Of a stretch of DNA of 64,000 nucleotides, positions 7,535 through 14,951 are shown piece after piece (within the stretch, counting starts at the first letter, position 1; each line of letters begins with the position of its first letter). The stretch is from Candidatus Binatia bacterium (GTDB lineage: Bacteria; Desulfobacterota; Binatia; Bin18), in the NCBI GenBank assembly GCA_951812575.1, contig OX638322.1:2355925-2419924 (forward strand), read 5' to 3'. The notes under the pieces are model-generated. The model had not been told where the DNA came from, did not search any database, and saw only the letters and a list, made by a program, of their open reading frames with translations. Position numbers and translations under genes: made by a program.

Positions 7535-8851
7535 TCATGCATCCCGTCGGGCGGCTTCGATATCGTCGAGCTCTTTCGGGATTGCACGGGTCAGCACGTC
7601 GTGGCCGTCGGCTGTCACGAGGACATCGTCCTCAATACGAACGCCAATGCCCTGATAAGCTGCCGGTACGTCGGCGTCTGCGGCAATATACAGGCCGGGT
7701 TCAACCGTCAGGACCATCCCAGGGTTGAGCGTCCGTTGCTCTTCGCCAATCTTGTATTTCCCCACATCGTGTACATCCATGCCCAGCCAGTGACTCGTGC
7801 GGTGCATATAAAACTGGCGATAGTCGCCGTTCTCAAGAATGCTTTCCGTACTGCCGGATAGCAGGCCGAGGTCGCGTAGCCCGTCAATCAATATTTCCGT
7901 TGCGTGTTGATGTACGTCGTCAAAGCCCACACCGGGTCGAATCATTTCAATCGCCTGTTTTTGCGCGGTTAGAACCAGGCTGTAGATTTCTTGCTGTGGA
8001 GCCGAAAACGCGCGACCGACCGGAAACGTGCGCGTCACATCCGAGCAATAACAGGCGTACTCCGAACCGGCGTCGATCAGCAACAGGTCTCCGTCCTGCA
8101 TTGGTTGATCGTTGGAGATGTAATGCAGGATTGTGGCGTTTGCGCCTGAGGCAACAATGGACGGGTAGGCGGGCCCGTCCGCTCCGTTGCGCCGGAAGTG
8201 ATACTCAAGCAGAGCTTCGATTTCGTATTCGTACATGCCCGGTCGCGTCTCGTGCAGGGCCGCGTGGTGGGCTGCGGCAGACGCCTTGACCGCCTGGCGC
8301 ATCAGGTCGATTTCTCCCGCTGTTTTGAACAGCCGCATTTCGTGCAGCAGGTCGCCGGGGTCAACAAGCGAGACCGGCCCGCGCCCACTGCGCGGGCGTT
8401 GCAGCCGGCCCTGATTCACAAAGTCCAGAATCTTTGCGTTGAGGCGTTCGTCTCGGCCAAGTCCGTAGTAGATTTTCTCCGCGGCGAGCAGGTGTTCGGG
8501 CAGCACCTTGTCGAGTTGATCGATCGTATAGGCGGCATCCACGCCAAAGTGTTCCCGTGCGCCCTCAACGCCAAACCGTTTTCCTGTCCAGGTCTCTTTT
8601 TCCTTGTCGCGTGGACGGACAAACAGGATGAGCTGTTCCTTGTCGTGATTGGGCGAGAGCAGGCACAGGGATTCCGGTTCCGGAAAACCGGTCAGGTAAT
8701 ACAGGTCGTTGTCCTGGCGATAGCGGTACTCGACGTCCTGGGAGCGAATGGAAGTCGGGGCTGCCGGAAAGAGGGCAACCCCATCACCCATCTGTTTCAG
8801 GAACGCCTGCCGGCGAGCTGCATAGGTCGAAAGATTTCCGTTCATTGGCAT
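7535..8851 (-). CDS. pepP: Xaa-Pro aminopeptidase (M24B)
   Basis: A 438-residue peptidase with an N-terminal aminopeptidase-P domain (about residues 1-140) and a C-terminal M24 pita-bread catalytic domain. Metal-ligand motifs are visible: LLIDAGSEYACYCSDVTR (two Asp), MHRTSHWLGMDVHD (His) and LTVEPGLY (Glu), with a final RIEDDVLVT (Glu). It removes an N-terminal residue preceding proline. The length matches bacterial PepP. Starts at 8851 and 8845 are both possible. It is isolated between the toxin-antitoxin genes and a hypothetical gene. Confidence 0.95.
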   Translation of the reverse strand: MPMNGNLSTYAARRQAFLKQMGDGVALFPAAPTSIRSQDVEYRYRQDNDLYYLTGFPEPESLCLLSPNHDKEQLILFVRPRDKEKETWTGKRFGVEGAREHFGVDAAYTIDQLDKVLPEHLLAAEKIYYGLGRDERLNAKILDFVNQGRLQRPRSGRGPVSLVDPGDLLHEMRLFKTAGEIDLMRQAVKASAAAHHAALHETRPGMYEYEIEALLEYHFRRNGADGPAYPSIVASGANATILHYISNDQPMQDGDLLLIDAGSEYACYCSDVTRTFPVGRAFSAPQQEIYSLVLTAQKQAIEMIRPGVGFDDVHQHATEILIDGLRDLGLLSGSTESILENGDYRQFYMHRTSHWLGMDVHDVGKYKIGEEQRTLNPGMVLTVEPGLYIAADADVPAAYQGIGVRIEDDVLVTADGHDVLTRAIPKELDDIEAARRDA

Positions 8852-8879
8852 GCTACCGTACCGTCCGTTTCGTGCTTAG

Positions 8880-8931
8880 ATGCGTAAACGCGCCAACATC
8901 TGCCTGTTTGTTGGAGGGCAGGTTTACGCAT
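8880..8931 (+). repeat. Palindromic repeat family A, copy 1
   Basis: A 52-bp imperfect hairpin with perfect 10-bp ends (ATGCGTAAAC and GTTTACGCAT) and a TTGTTGGAGG core. It is shared with copies at 46583-46636 and 47110-47164. It ends 40 bp before the start of the next plus-strand gene. Confidence 0.75.
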
Positions 8932-8971
8932 TCTTGACTTTTGCTCAACAATTCAAGACGCTTGGTACTAT

Positions 8972-9331
8972 ATGGCACACGAGCATTCGTATCCAGAGTC
9001 CTTAAACGCCCTGCTGACCCGACTGCCGGAACTGGCAATCGTGCTGGGCCCACAATCCAAGCCGGGCTTACTCGCGGTCCAAAAGCTGCTCCAGGAGGCG
9101 GTTGCCGCCCGCGCCGCCGGCGACGTGCCCAAGGCGACCTCAAAAATCGGGACGGCAATGGACACCCTGTCGCAGTTGGCCGACGGGCTCGACCCGCAGG
9201 AGGCGGCGCTCATGCGGATGCTGTCCGCCCAGTTCAGACAGGCGCTGACAATGGGTGACACGAGTGAGACCCAGCGCGTCTCGGACGTGATGCGCAAGCG
9301 TTCCGGGGCGACCATCAAAAAGAAGCCCTAG
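8972..9331 (+). CDS. Hypothetical protein, alpha-helical
   Basis: A 119-residue, Ala/Leu-rich, probably all-helical soluble protein with a Lys-rich C-terminus and no recognised motif. There is no clear Shine-Dalgarno before the ATG, so the start is uncertain. It follows a family A palindrome and precedes two further small plus-strand genes with which it may form an operon. Confidence 0.55.
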   Translation: MAHEHSYPESLNALLTRLPELAIVLGPQSKPGLLAVQKLLQEAVAARAAGDVPKATSKIGTAMDTLSQLADGLDPQEAALMRMLSAQFRQALTMGDTSETQRVSDVMRKRSGATIKKKP

Positions 9332-9390
9332 ACAGCTCCCGAAACGCTGCGTCCTTGACTTACTCAGGCCGGTTGGCTAGTGCAACAGGC

Positions 9391-9561
9391 ATGGCCGATG
9401 CACTCCAAGCGTGTTGTGAAAAGGAACTGCAAATCCAACGCAAACAGATTGCCGCGACCTATCTCTCCTTCCCGGTAATCAAGGACGTTCCCTGTCCTAC
9501 CTGTCTGCGTATTATCCCGATTCGGGTGTATGAAAAACCGACTGAGGCCGAGTCTTCGTAA
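9391..9561 (+). CDS. Small hypothetical protein with CxxC motif
   Basis: A 56-residue protein (an in-frame extension to 9355 is possible). It has paired Cys near the N-terminus (CC) and a PCPTC motif followed by LRIIPIRVYE, so it may be a small zinc-binding or redox protein. It ends 3 bp before the next ORF, suggesting co-translation. No family is recognised. Confidence 0.5.
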   Translation: MADALQACCEKELQIQRKQIAATYLSFPVIKDVPCPTCLRIIPIRVYEKPTEAESS

Positions 9562-9564
9562 GGG

Positions 9565-9900
9565 ATGGCTGATATGGCGGAACGCGTGGACCTGAAAATT
9601 GTCAGGGTGGGTATTGAGAACGAGGACACACCGTGTCGGGTGAGCATTAGAGCTGAGGTAGATGATCTGACGCAATTGCGCGCTATGGCCGATAAATTCA
9701 GGCGGTCCAAAGAGCGCATTCCCGCCCAATTGGTTATCGGTCCGACCGAAGAAAAGTCCACATCTCACGACACAGTCCGCGCCGAAGAGATCGAGCAGGT
9801 CATTGTCGAAGGGTTGGCCGCCATGCACCACTCCGGCCAAATCGCCCGCGACCTCATCCGCCGCTTTCAGGGTCGTATCCTGGCCGGGGACGAGGGATAA
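9565..9900 (+). CDS. Hypothetical protein; 3' two thirds duplicated at 11928
   Basis: A 111-residue acidic/basic mixed protein without recognised domains. A second in-frame ATG at 9574 has better-spaced AGGG upstream. From about 9670 to its stop the DNA is nearly identical to 11928-12156, where a 5'-truncated copy remains. The duplication brackets the XRE-ImmA/PIN module and a small coiled-coil ORF, so this gene marks the edge of an inserted or duplicated segment. Confidence 0.6.
   Translation: MADMAERVDLKIVRVGIENEDTPCRVSIRAEVDDLTQLRAMADKFRRSKERIPAQLVIGPTEEKSTSHDTVRAEEIEQVIVEGLAAMHHSGQIARDLIRRFQGRILAGDEG
9670..9900 (+). repeat. Direct repeat, left copy (~230 bp)
   Basis: This matches 11928-12156 with only scattered substitutions. 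It covers the coding region from the TQLRAMADKFRR-like segment to the stop codon. The two copies flank a 2.0-kb segment containing the PIN gene, the XRE-ImmA gene and a small ORF. Confidence 0.85.
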
Positions 9901-9924
9901 GCGTCCGCCTGCTGACCTTCTCAA

Positions 9925-10431
9925 TTACTGAACTCGGTTGTCCAGCGCTTCCAAGAAGCGAGTCAGCACCCGGTCATTGATGTGCAACGGGTTTGAAACC
10001 TGCATCCGGCGTGCAACCGCCACGGCCCGCCGCCGCGTGAGGGCACCAGCGGCAACCAAGTCCACCATGAGGCCAAGGCCGAAACGTGTCTCAACGCCGT
10101 GGCGGTTGCAGAGTCGTCGCAGTGCGCCATCGTTTGTCACACATGTCCACCCCTCTTCGCGACAAACAACCAGGCAGAGGCGATCATTGAACGAGACACT
10201 CGACTCGACCTGCGCGGCTTGGAGCATCCGATCCGTTGAAACTTCGATGACTTCAATGCCAAGACGCACGCACTGCGCTGCCGTGACGCCCCGCACTTCC
10301 TCAAGCACGGACGGTACAACAGCCACTTGCCCTAGGTGCTGAACCACAAGACTGAGGATCGCTAATTCGGACTCGCGGTAGTCGATGAGTACATCCGCGT
10401 CGGCAAGCAGGACAGGCGGGGTAGATGCCAT
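9925..10431 (-). CDS. PIN-domain protein, likely toxin partner of XRE-ImmA regulator
   Basis: A 168-residue protein with PIN-like acidic positions: DADVLID near the N-terminus, LEEVRG (Glu), FNDRLC (Asp) and VTNDGALRRLC (Asp). The helical C-terminal extension (about residues 120-168) is longer than in VapC. It directly abuts the stop of the XRE-ImmA/IrrE gene (no gap, 10431/10432), so the two are translated together. An RNase-toxin role is inferred from family and arrangement. The TND motif resembles COG2405-type PIN proteins. Confidence 0.78.
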   Translation of the reverse strand: MASTPPVLLADADVLIDYRESELAILSLVVQHLGQVAVVPSVLEEVRGVTAAQCVRLGIEVIEVSTDRMLQAAQVESSVSFNDRLCLVVCREEGWTCVTNDGALRRLCNRHGVETRFGLGLMVDLVAAGALTRRRAVAVARRMQVSNPLHINDRVLTRFLEALDNRVQ

Positions 10432-11601
10432 CTACCCCGCCCACTCACGAGCCTTCTGCCTCATCTCGTCCCGAGTGAGCCTTAATATCTCAGCAGCACG
10501 CCCGAGTGAGATGTGCTCCTCTTCGAGCGCCCGGCGCACGAGTCGTGACAGGCGGTCCTCAATGAAATCGTGTTCGGAGAGACCCGCCGGTTCCCCCGAG
10601 CGGCTCCAGTTCCATGCGAACTCGCTCTTATGGAGCGCCTCGGGTTCGTCGGTTTTACGAAGCGTCTTGCCGAAGTGCCCCCGGTGCTGGCCCTGGAATG
10701 CACGCCATACGTCCGAGGTCTCACGGCCTGACTCCACGAGCCGGTAGAGCACCGTCTTATAGCTCACGCGGAAGATGCGCTTGACCTTAAGTACACGCAC
10801 TAAAAGCGAGTGACCGCAAGCCTCATCCCACTCGGCTGCGAACGCCGTCTCCGGCATCAGAAATTCGCTTGCAAAGGCGTCGGCTTCCCGTTCTGTCTCC
10901 GTCGGTAGATCGGTGGCATCGCGCTGGTATTCGTCATGGTGAAGTAACAAGTGGCCCAGTTCGTGTGCTGCGGTGAAAATCCAGCGCTCTACTGAAATCC
11001 GATCCCAGGTGTTGGCAACGACTGCCGGGCCGCGGTCGCGGGAACCCACGCTCAGCCCGAAGAACGAGTCCCGATTCGTCTCCAGGAGCAGGAGCTTCAC
11101 CCCATTCTCCTCAAGCAGTCCGCAGATATCGCGCACCGGTTCATCAAGCCCGAGATTAACCGCCTGGCGCGCGGCCTGCGCAGCCTTAATAGGAGTGCGG
11201 GCTTCCAGCCCGCAATAGTCGCGGGCAAGATGCCCGTGCTCGGAGACATCCTCCTCGAACCGGAACGGAAGACGCTCGTTCAGTGCAGCCTCAAGCTTGG
11301 CGTAGGCGTCCAGCCACTTCGAGACCTCGGCCAGAATCTGCTCACGCGCATGGACCTGCACCCGAGCGCGGAATCGCACACTTTCGAGAGGCCGGACAGG
11401 GGTGACAAGCTCTCCGACCGGAACCGCCAGCGCTTTTGCCAGAGCGGTGAGGGTCCGTGCGCGCGGGACGACTGATCCCCGCTCGATCTTTCCAAGCGCC
11501 ACGCGCGAGAGCCCAGCCTTCGCAGCAAGGCCCGCCTGGGTCAATTGCCGATCAAGCCGTAGGCGGGCAATGTTTGCGGCGATGGTCGCCTCATCTGCCA
11601 T
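10432..11601 (-). CDS. XRE-family regulator with ImmA/IrrE metallopeptidase domain
   Basis: A 389-residue protein. Residues about 8-65 form a Cro/CI-type HTH (LTQAGLAAKAGLSRVALGKIERG). Residues about 150-260 carry an ImmA/IrrE zinc-peptidase motif, HELGH at 213-217, and a downstream EREADAFASEFLMP helix. Such proteins cleave or derepress regulators in response to DNA damage or stress, or act as antitoxins. Residues about 119-140, between the two domains, are encoded by a palindromic repeat (11191-11241) that is unrelated to the family. A good AGGAG Shine-Dalgarno precedes the ATG. The downstream PIN gene is its probable partner. Confidence 0.88.
   Translation of the reverse strand: MADEATIAANIARLRLDRQLTQAGLAAKAGLSRVALGKIERGSVVPRARTLTALAKALAVPVGELVTPVRPLESVRFRARVQVHAREQILAEVSKWLDAYAKLEAALNERLPFRFEEDVSEHGHLARDYCGLEARTPIKAAQAARQAVNLGLDEPVRDICGLLEENGVKLLLLETNRDSFFGLSVGSRDRGPAVVANTWDRISVERWIFTAAHELGHLLLHHDEYQRDATDLPTETEREADAFASEFLMPETAFAAEWDEACGHSLLVRVLKVKRIFRVSYKTVLYRLVESGRETSDVWRAFQGQHRGHFGKTLRKTDEPEALHKSEFAWNWSRSGEPAGLSEHDFIEDRLSRLVRRALEEEHISLGRAAEILRLTRDEMRQKAREWAG
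11191..11241. repeat. REP-like palindrome inside the XRE-ImmA gene
   Basis: It contains two hairpins, GCGGGCTTCCAGCCCGC and GGGCAAGATGCCC. The same tandem hairpin design recurs at 52168-52210. Here it lies in frame inside a coding sequence and adds about 20 residues between the HTH and peptidase domains. Confidence 0.75.
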
Positions 11602-11613
11602 ATCTCTCTCCTG

Positions 11614-11683
11614 TTGACAAAACTTGACCGAAAGTTATCATTATTTTTTGTTTTGACAAGATAGATATTTCCCAAGGTATACT
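11614..11683. promoter_or_regulatory. Divergent control region of the XRE-ImmA gene
   Basis: This AT-rich stretch lies between the divergent XRE-ImmA gene (minus) and a small plus-strand ORF. It has a near-perfect inverted repeat, TTGACAAAAC at 11614-11623 with GTTTTGACAA at 11650-11659 (9/10). On the plus strand TTGACA (11653-11658) and TATACT (11678-11683) form a candidate promoter with a long 19-bp spacer. Binding by the XRE HTH is an inference. Confidence 0.5.
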
Positions 11684-11726
11684 ATGCTAGAGCGTTTCAC
11701 ACTCGGCTGTCGCCCTGTCGTTCCGC

Positions 11727-11882
11727 ATGGGCCAAGCCTCCGACGAGCGGAAGAGCCAGCACGAGGAAACGATGGAGACGATGCAGATCCAGCATGAAGA
11801 GACCATGCGGACCTTAGAGGTTCAGCACGAAGCCTTGCGGGAATTCATCACCCGGACCGCTCGACAAACCTCGCCTTTTTGA
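11727..11882 (+). CDS. Small charged coiled-coil ORF
   Basis: An ATG-initiated 51-codon ORF, rich in Glu, Gln, Met and His, with a repeating QHEETM/QHEAL pattern that predicts a helical coiled coil. It starts about 43 bp after a candidate -10 box and diverges from the XRE-ImmA gene. It resembles the C-terminal coiled coil of larger proteins and could be a fragment. A real product is plausible but unproven. Confidence 0.4.
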   Translation: MGQASDERKSQHEETMETMQIQHEETMRTLEVQHEALREFITRTARQTSPF

Positions 11883-11927
11883 AGTGCTTTTCGGGTCACG
11901 CTTCGCTAATCCGACCTACTTACTAAC

Positions 11928-12156
11928 GCAACTGCACACCATTGCCGACAAATTTAGGCGATCAAAGGAGCGCATCCCCGCCCAACTGGTTATCGGTCCG
12001 ACCGAAGAAAAGTCCACATCTCACGACACGGTCCGCGCCGAAGAGATCGAGCAGGTCATTGTCGAAGGGTTGGCCGCCATGCACCACTCCGGCCAAATCG
12101 CCCGCGACCTCATCCGCCGCTTTCAGGGTCGTGTCCTGGCTGGAGATGGGGAGTAA
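11928..12156 (+). pseudogene. 5'-truncated duplicate of the hypothetical gene at 9565
   Basis: It encodes the same 75-residue C-terminal part as the gene at 9565-9900 (ADKFRRSKERIPAQL through RRFQGR) and is nearly identical at DNA level. The upstream part is missing and replaced by a hairpin-like sequence at about 11888-11915 (CGGGTCACGCTTCGCTAATCCG). An open frame exists from 11884, but its first residues derive from that repeat, so the copy is probably a remnant. Confidence 0.7.
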
Positions 12157-12185
12157 GTTCTCGTCTGTGTCGAAGGAAGGCGAAA

Positions 12186-12410
12186 ATGTCCCGACCAACC
12201 AAAGTCGAACCGCGAGATGGCTACCGAATCTGGATTCGCTATTCGGATGGCGCTGCTGGTGTCGTAGACTTGTCCCACCTTGCCGGTCGAGGGGTCTTCA
12301 ATGCCTGGAAGAACCGGACCTTCCAGAGCGTCCATCTCACCACAAACGGCGCGGTCGCCTGGAACGAGGATATCGAGTTGTGCCCAGACGCGCTCTATAT
12401 GCGGCTTTAG
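12186..12410 (+). CDS. DUF2442 domain protein
   Basis: A 74-residue protein matching the DUF2442 pattern: N-terminal strand pair with W/Y and D/G-rich turn, VVDLSHL, GVFNAWK, then VAWNEDIELCPDALY at the C-terminus. DUF2442 proteins are often encoded beside toxin-like DUF4160 proteins and are candidate antitoxins. No DUF4160 gene is adjacent, so this may be an orphan. Confidence 0.75.
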   Translation: MSRPTKVEPRDGYRIWIRYSDGAAGVVDLSHLAGRGVFNAWKNRTFQSVHLTTNGAVAWNEDIELCPDALYMRL

Positions 12411-12484
12411 TTTGAACAGCCATTCCTCCCGATCCTGCTCCGTTCTTGACGACATCATGCCTATAAAGGTATTCGGGTGACAGG

Positions 12485-12730
12485 ATGTCTACTACGCAGA
12501 TTACGCTCCGTGATGTCGATGCCGAACTCTCACGTCGGCTTCGCGCCATTAGCAAGGAACGGGGTGAAAGTTTGAACCGCACCGTCCTGGACCTTCTGCG
12601 AGACGCGGTGGACCTGGAGACGCGGCGTACTCGCCTGCGCCGATACGTGACGTGGACGCCCGATGATCTTGACGAGTTTACCGCTGCGTTGCGTTCGCAA
12701 CGCGTCGTTGACCAACGGTATTGGGGATGA
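12485..12730 (+). CDS. Antitoxin of second vapBC pair (RHH type)
   Basis: An 81-residue protein with an Arc/FitA-like ribbon-helix-helix N-terminus (TTQITLRDVDAELSRRLRA, then SLNRTVLDLLRDAV) and a C-terminal tail with WTPDDLDEF suited to block a PIN active site. Its stop overlaps the start of the PIN toxin (ATGA at 12727-12730). Confidence 0.85.
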   Translation: MSTTQITLRDVDAELSRRLRAISKERGESLNRTVLDLLRDAVDLETRRTRLRRYVTWTPDDLDEFTAALRSQRVVDQRYWG

Positions 12731-13137
12731 AGCCGACCGAGCGGCTGGTTCTTGACACAAGTGCTTACTCGCATCTGCGCGCCGGACATTCCGAGGTGCT
12801 CGAATTCGTGACCAGCGCTGCAGTAGTTGTCCTGCCTGTCACCGTACTTGGAGAACTCGAAGCGGGTTTCGAGTTGGGGAGCCGGACGGAAGAGAATCGA
12901 CGTGTCCTCGCCGAGTTCCTCAGCGAACCATTTGTCAGTGTGCTGTCAGTAACCAATACCACGGTCGGGTATTATGCACGTATTTTTACAGCCTTACGTC
13001 GAGCCGGGACTCCCATACCCATAAACGATGTGTGGATCGCTGCGGCAACAATGGAGTGCAACGGCCACTTGTTGACTTTTGATCGAGATTACCGCCGTGT
13101 CGAGGAACTTGACCACACCTTGCTCGAAGTGGCTTGA
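12727..13137 (+). CDS. VapC-like PIN-domain toxin (second pair)
   Basis: A 136-residue PIN toxin. The conserved acidic residues are visible: VLDTSAYSHL (Asp), LGELEAGF (Glu), INDVWIAA (Asp) and TFDRDYRRV (Asp). An alternative TTG six bases upstream is open, but the ATG overlapping the antitoxin stop is the natural start. The expected activity is RNA cleavage. It is unlike the first VapC in the window, so the two pairs are not recent duplicates. Confidence 0.9.
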   Translation: MKPTERLVLDTSAYSHLRAGHSEVLEFVTSAAVVVLPVTVLGELEAGFELGSRTEENRRVLAEFLSEPFVSVLSVTNTTVGYYARIFTALRRAGTPIPINDVWIAAATMECNGHLLTFDRDYRRVEELDHTLLEVA

Positions 13138-13213
13138 TAGGTTCCTGCGGTGCACTCGGCATACGCTCCGCCCATCCTACGACGCGTGGCTCACCCGACT
13201 CACATGAATTTGG

Positions 13214-14188
13214 TTACGAACGGTCTCGAACGAAACCGCGAGTGCTCGGGGTTTCGTATAGCCGCCGTCGTACCCAAGGGCGACTTCCACGTTCGGCGTT
13301 GACACCGACGAGGCCACTCTCAACAAGATAACTTACAGCCGGATTCATCCGCCGAGGTGTCCAGTTGTATTTCTCGGCCATTTTCGGTACGTGGCCGCTC
13401 TCTGTGTCGCTCACGAGGTCAGCAGCAATTTGCAGCGCATCATCTTCGGGATTCCATTGCTTAAAGTATTTATCAAAAGTAACGAATAAAGAAGCCTCAG
13501 CACAGACATGCTCGCCATCGAGAGGATCAGTACTTTGCGTGGAGATTACCCCTACATATCCTTGGCCTTCAAGCTCATTGACGGCGTCCATAATGTCGTC
13601 ATCGTCAAGGCCAGTTGCTTCCTTTAGCTGCCTCAAGGAAAGCATTTGACCGTCAGCCATTCCGTTTTCAGAGGTTTCTACCATCAATCGAACGACGGCT
13701 TCGGCCGCAGGTGATAGCCCCAAGGCTCCACCGGAACTTTCTCTAATGGCTTGTGGCGGCTCTCCCAATGGCGGTTTGTCGCTGGCTCCATGGACAGAGT
13801 TGATCAATTTCTTGATATTGCTCCCATCGTGGATACCATCAAGTGCAGGGGCATGCTTCGCCTCCAAGAGTGGAGGGAGGTGGTCGAGATCTAAGCCACA
13901 ACGTAGCGGAATAAATTTACACTTGTCCTTAATGTTACGTACAAGGCCGGCATCCATTTCTGCCTTTACCCACGGCTTCTCGATACTGATAGGTGTAAGA
14001 AGCACGATGAAGTGGGTACAGTCTCTGATTCCTTCGTCTATCTTTTGGGGAAGACTATCTCCGGGACCGATCTCCCATGCGTCGTAGAAAGTGTATATGC
14101 CGTTGCGCTGAAGTTCTTCGGCAAGCGGTTTGGCAATCTCTTTATCTTCCGTGGCGTGGCAAAGAAACGCGTGGGGCGTTGTTTTCAT
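13214..14188 (-). CDS. TIR-domain protein with C-terminal winged-helix-like region
   Basis: A 324-residue protein from the ATG at 14188 (a GTG at 14218 is also open). Residues about 5-125 form a TIR domain: HAFLCHATEDKE opening, FYDAWEIGPGDSL, FIVLLTPISI and KPWVKAEMDAGL with the Glu expected for the NADase centre. The C-terminal 190 residues contain two helix-turn-helix-like segments (LRQLKEATGLDDDDIMDAVNE; VPKMAEKYNWTPRRMNPAV), suggesting a nucleic-acid-binding or sensor module. Base composition looks lower in G+C than neighbours, suggesting transfer. It is probably an NAD-depleting or signalling protein in defence. Confidence 0.82.
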   Translation of the reverse strand: MKTTPHAFLCHATEDKEIAKPLAEELQRNGIYTFYDAWEIGPGDSLPQKIDEGIRDCTHFIVLLTPISIEKPWVKAEMDAGLVRNIKDKCKFIPLRCGLDLDHLPPLLEAKHAPALDGIHDGSNIKKLINSVHGASDKPPLGEPPQAIRESSGGALGLSPAAEAVVRLMVETSENGMADGQMLSLRQLKEATGLDDDDIMDAVNELEGQGYVGVISTQSTDPLDGEHVCAEASLFVTFDKYFKQWNPEDDALQIAADLVSDTESGHVPKMAEKYNWTPRRMNPAVSYLVESGLVGVNAERGSRPWVRRRLYETPSTRGFVRDRS

Positions 14189-14217
14189 ACGATTATCTTC
14201 TGGCTGCTGAGTAACCA

Positions 14218-14805
14218 CTAGTCCATCTCGGCAATAAACTGCCGTGCTTTTTGACCTTCGGCAGGATCAAGGCGGGTGATGATGGCGGCCTGTTCCTCGG
14301 CTTTTTTTCGGCTGCCGCCCACGAAACCTGGAGCATCCCTATAGTACATCATCAGGTCCCAGTGGGCCGCCAGGTGGGTGGGGTCGCAACCGACCGCTTT
14401 TTCAAAGTGAGTACGGACGTTCCTGACGAGAGAGAGATTACGGAGCCTGCGGAACATGCTCATCTGCTCGACGTGCCGTCCGTAGGCGCGTCCCAGCCAC
14501 ACATGATAGTCGGCGTTGCACTGTTCACCGTCCACAGCTTCCTCGAACCAGGGGATGGCCTGTTCATAGTTTTCCTCTGCATAGGCAATCCGTCCCAAAT
14601 AAAAGGGGGCGCTTGTATTGGTCGGCTGCTGTTGGTGCAGGGCCTCAAAAAATTGACGCGCTTCGACCAACTGACCGGCCTCAAAGAGTTGGACCCCGGT
14701 TTGGAGGTTGTCCTGAGCAGCAGCGGGCGGGACTGAGAAGAGACACAGCAAGAGGCTGAGTGAGATAAGGTAGGCGGAAAGGATAAGGGAGGAAGACCCC
14801 CTCAC
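14218..14805 (-). CDS. Exported TPR-repeat protein
   Basis: The mature part has about three tetratricopeptide-like helices (GVQLFEAGQLVEARQFFEAL; APFYLGRIAYAEENYEQAIPWFEEA; AVGCDPTHLAAHWDL). It is preceded by a hydrophobic signal ending in PPAAAQ. The frame is open to 14952, but everything upstream of about 14800 is made of stacked intergenic repeats. A GTG at 14805 with GAGAGGG five to six bases upstream is the most likely start, and both elements come from the repeat. It is probably a periplasmic scaffold; the partner is unknown. Confidence 0.7.
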   Translation of the reverse strand: MRGSSSLILSAYLISLSLLLCLFSVPPAAAQDNLQTGVQLFEAGQLVEARQFFEALHQQQPTNTSAPFYLGRIAYAEENYEQAIPWFEEAVDGEQCNADYHVWLGRAYGRHVEQMSMFRRLRNLSLVRNVRTHFEKAVGCDPTHLAAHWDLMMYYRDAPGFVGGSRKKAEEQAAIITRLDPAEGQKARQFIAEMD

Positions 14806-14835
14806 CCTAACCCTCTCCCTCCAGGGGAGAGGGGA
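14800..14835. repeat. Common intergenic repeat (CCCTCACCCTAACCCTCTCC type)
   Basis: A palindromic GC-rich repeat that would translate as LPWRERVRVRG, a signature familiar from mis-annotated N-termini in many bacteria. A related sequence is at about 60460-60500. It lies over the probable start of the TPR gene. Confidence 0.7.
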
Positions 14836-14841
14836 TGAAAT

Positions 14842-14926
14842 CTGTAGGGGCCACCCCCTGTGGTTGCCCTTCCCCCTATGCAATCCCACCCTTGGAGGGG
14901 TGGCCCAAAGGGCCGGGGTGGGTTCC
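14842..14926. repeat. Two stacked intergenic palindromes
   Basis: 14842-14872 is a TGTAGGGGC..CCCCCTGTGGTTGCCC element shared with 57334-57362. 14887-14926 is a CTTGGAGGGGTGGCC..GGCCGGGGTGGGTTCC element shared with 50889-50925 (inverted) and, in part, 52280-52318 and 56930-56970. Neither is part of a real protein. Confidence 0.7.
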
Positions 14927-14951
14927 TCGCTCCTCACGCTACCACCTGCCA

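Noticed and set aside
8880..8972. Family A repeat as an intrinsic terminator of pepP or a riboswitch
   Set aside because: There is no T-run after the arms, copies occur on the 5' side of genes and within genes, and the loop is not that of a known riboswitch.
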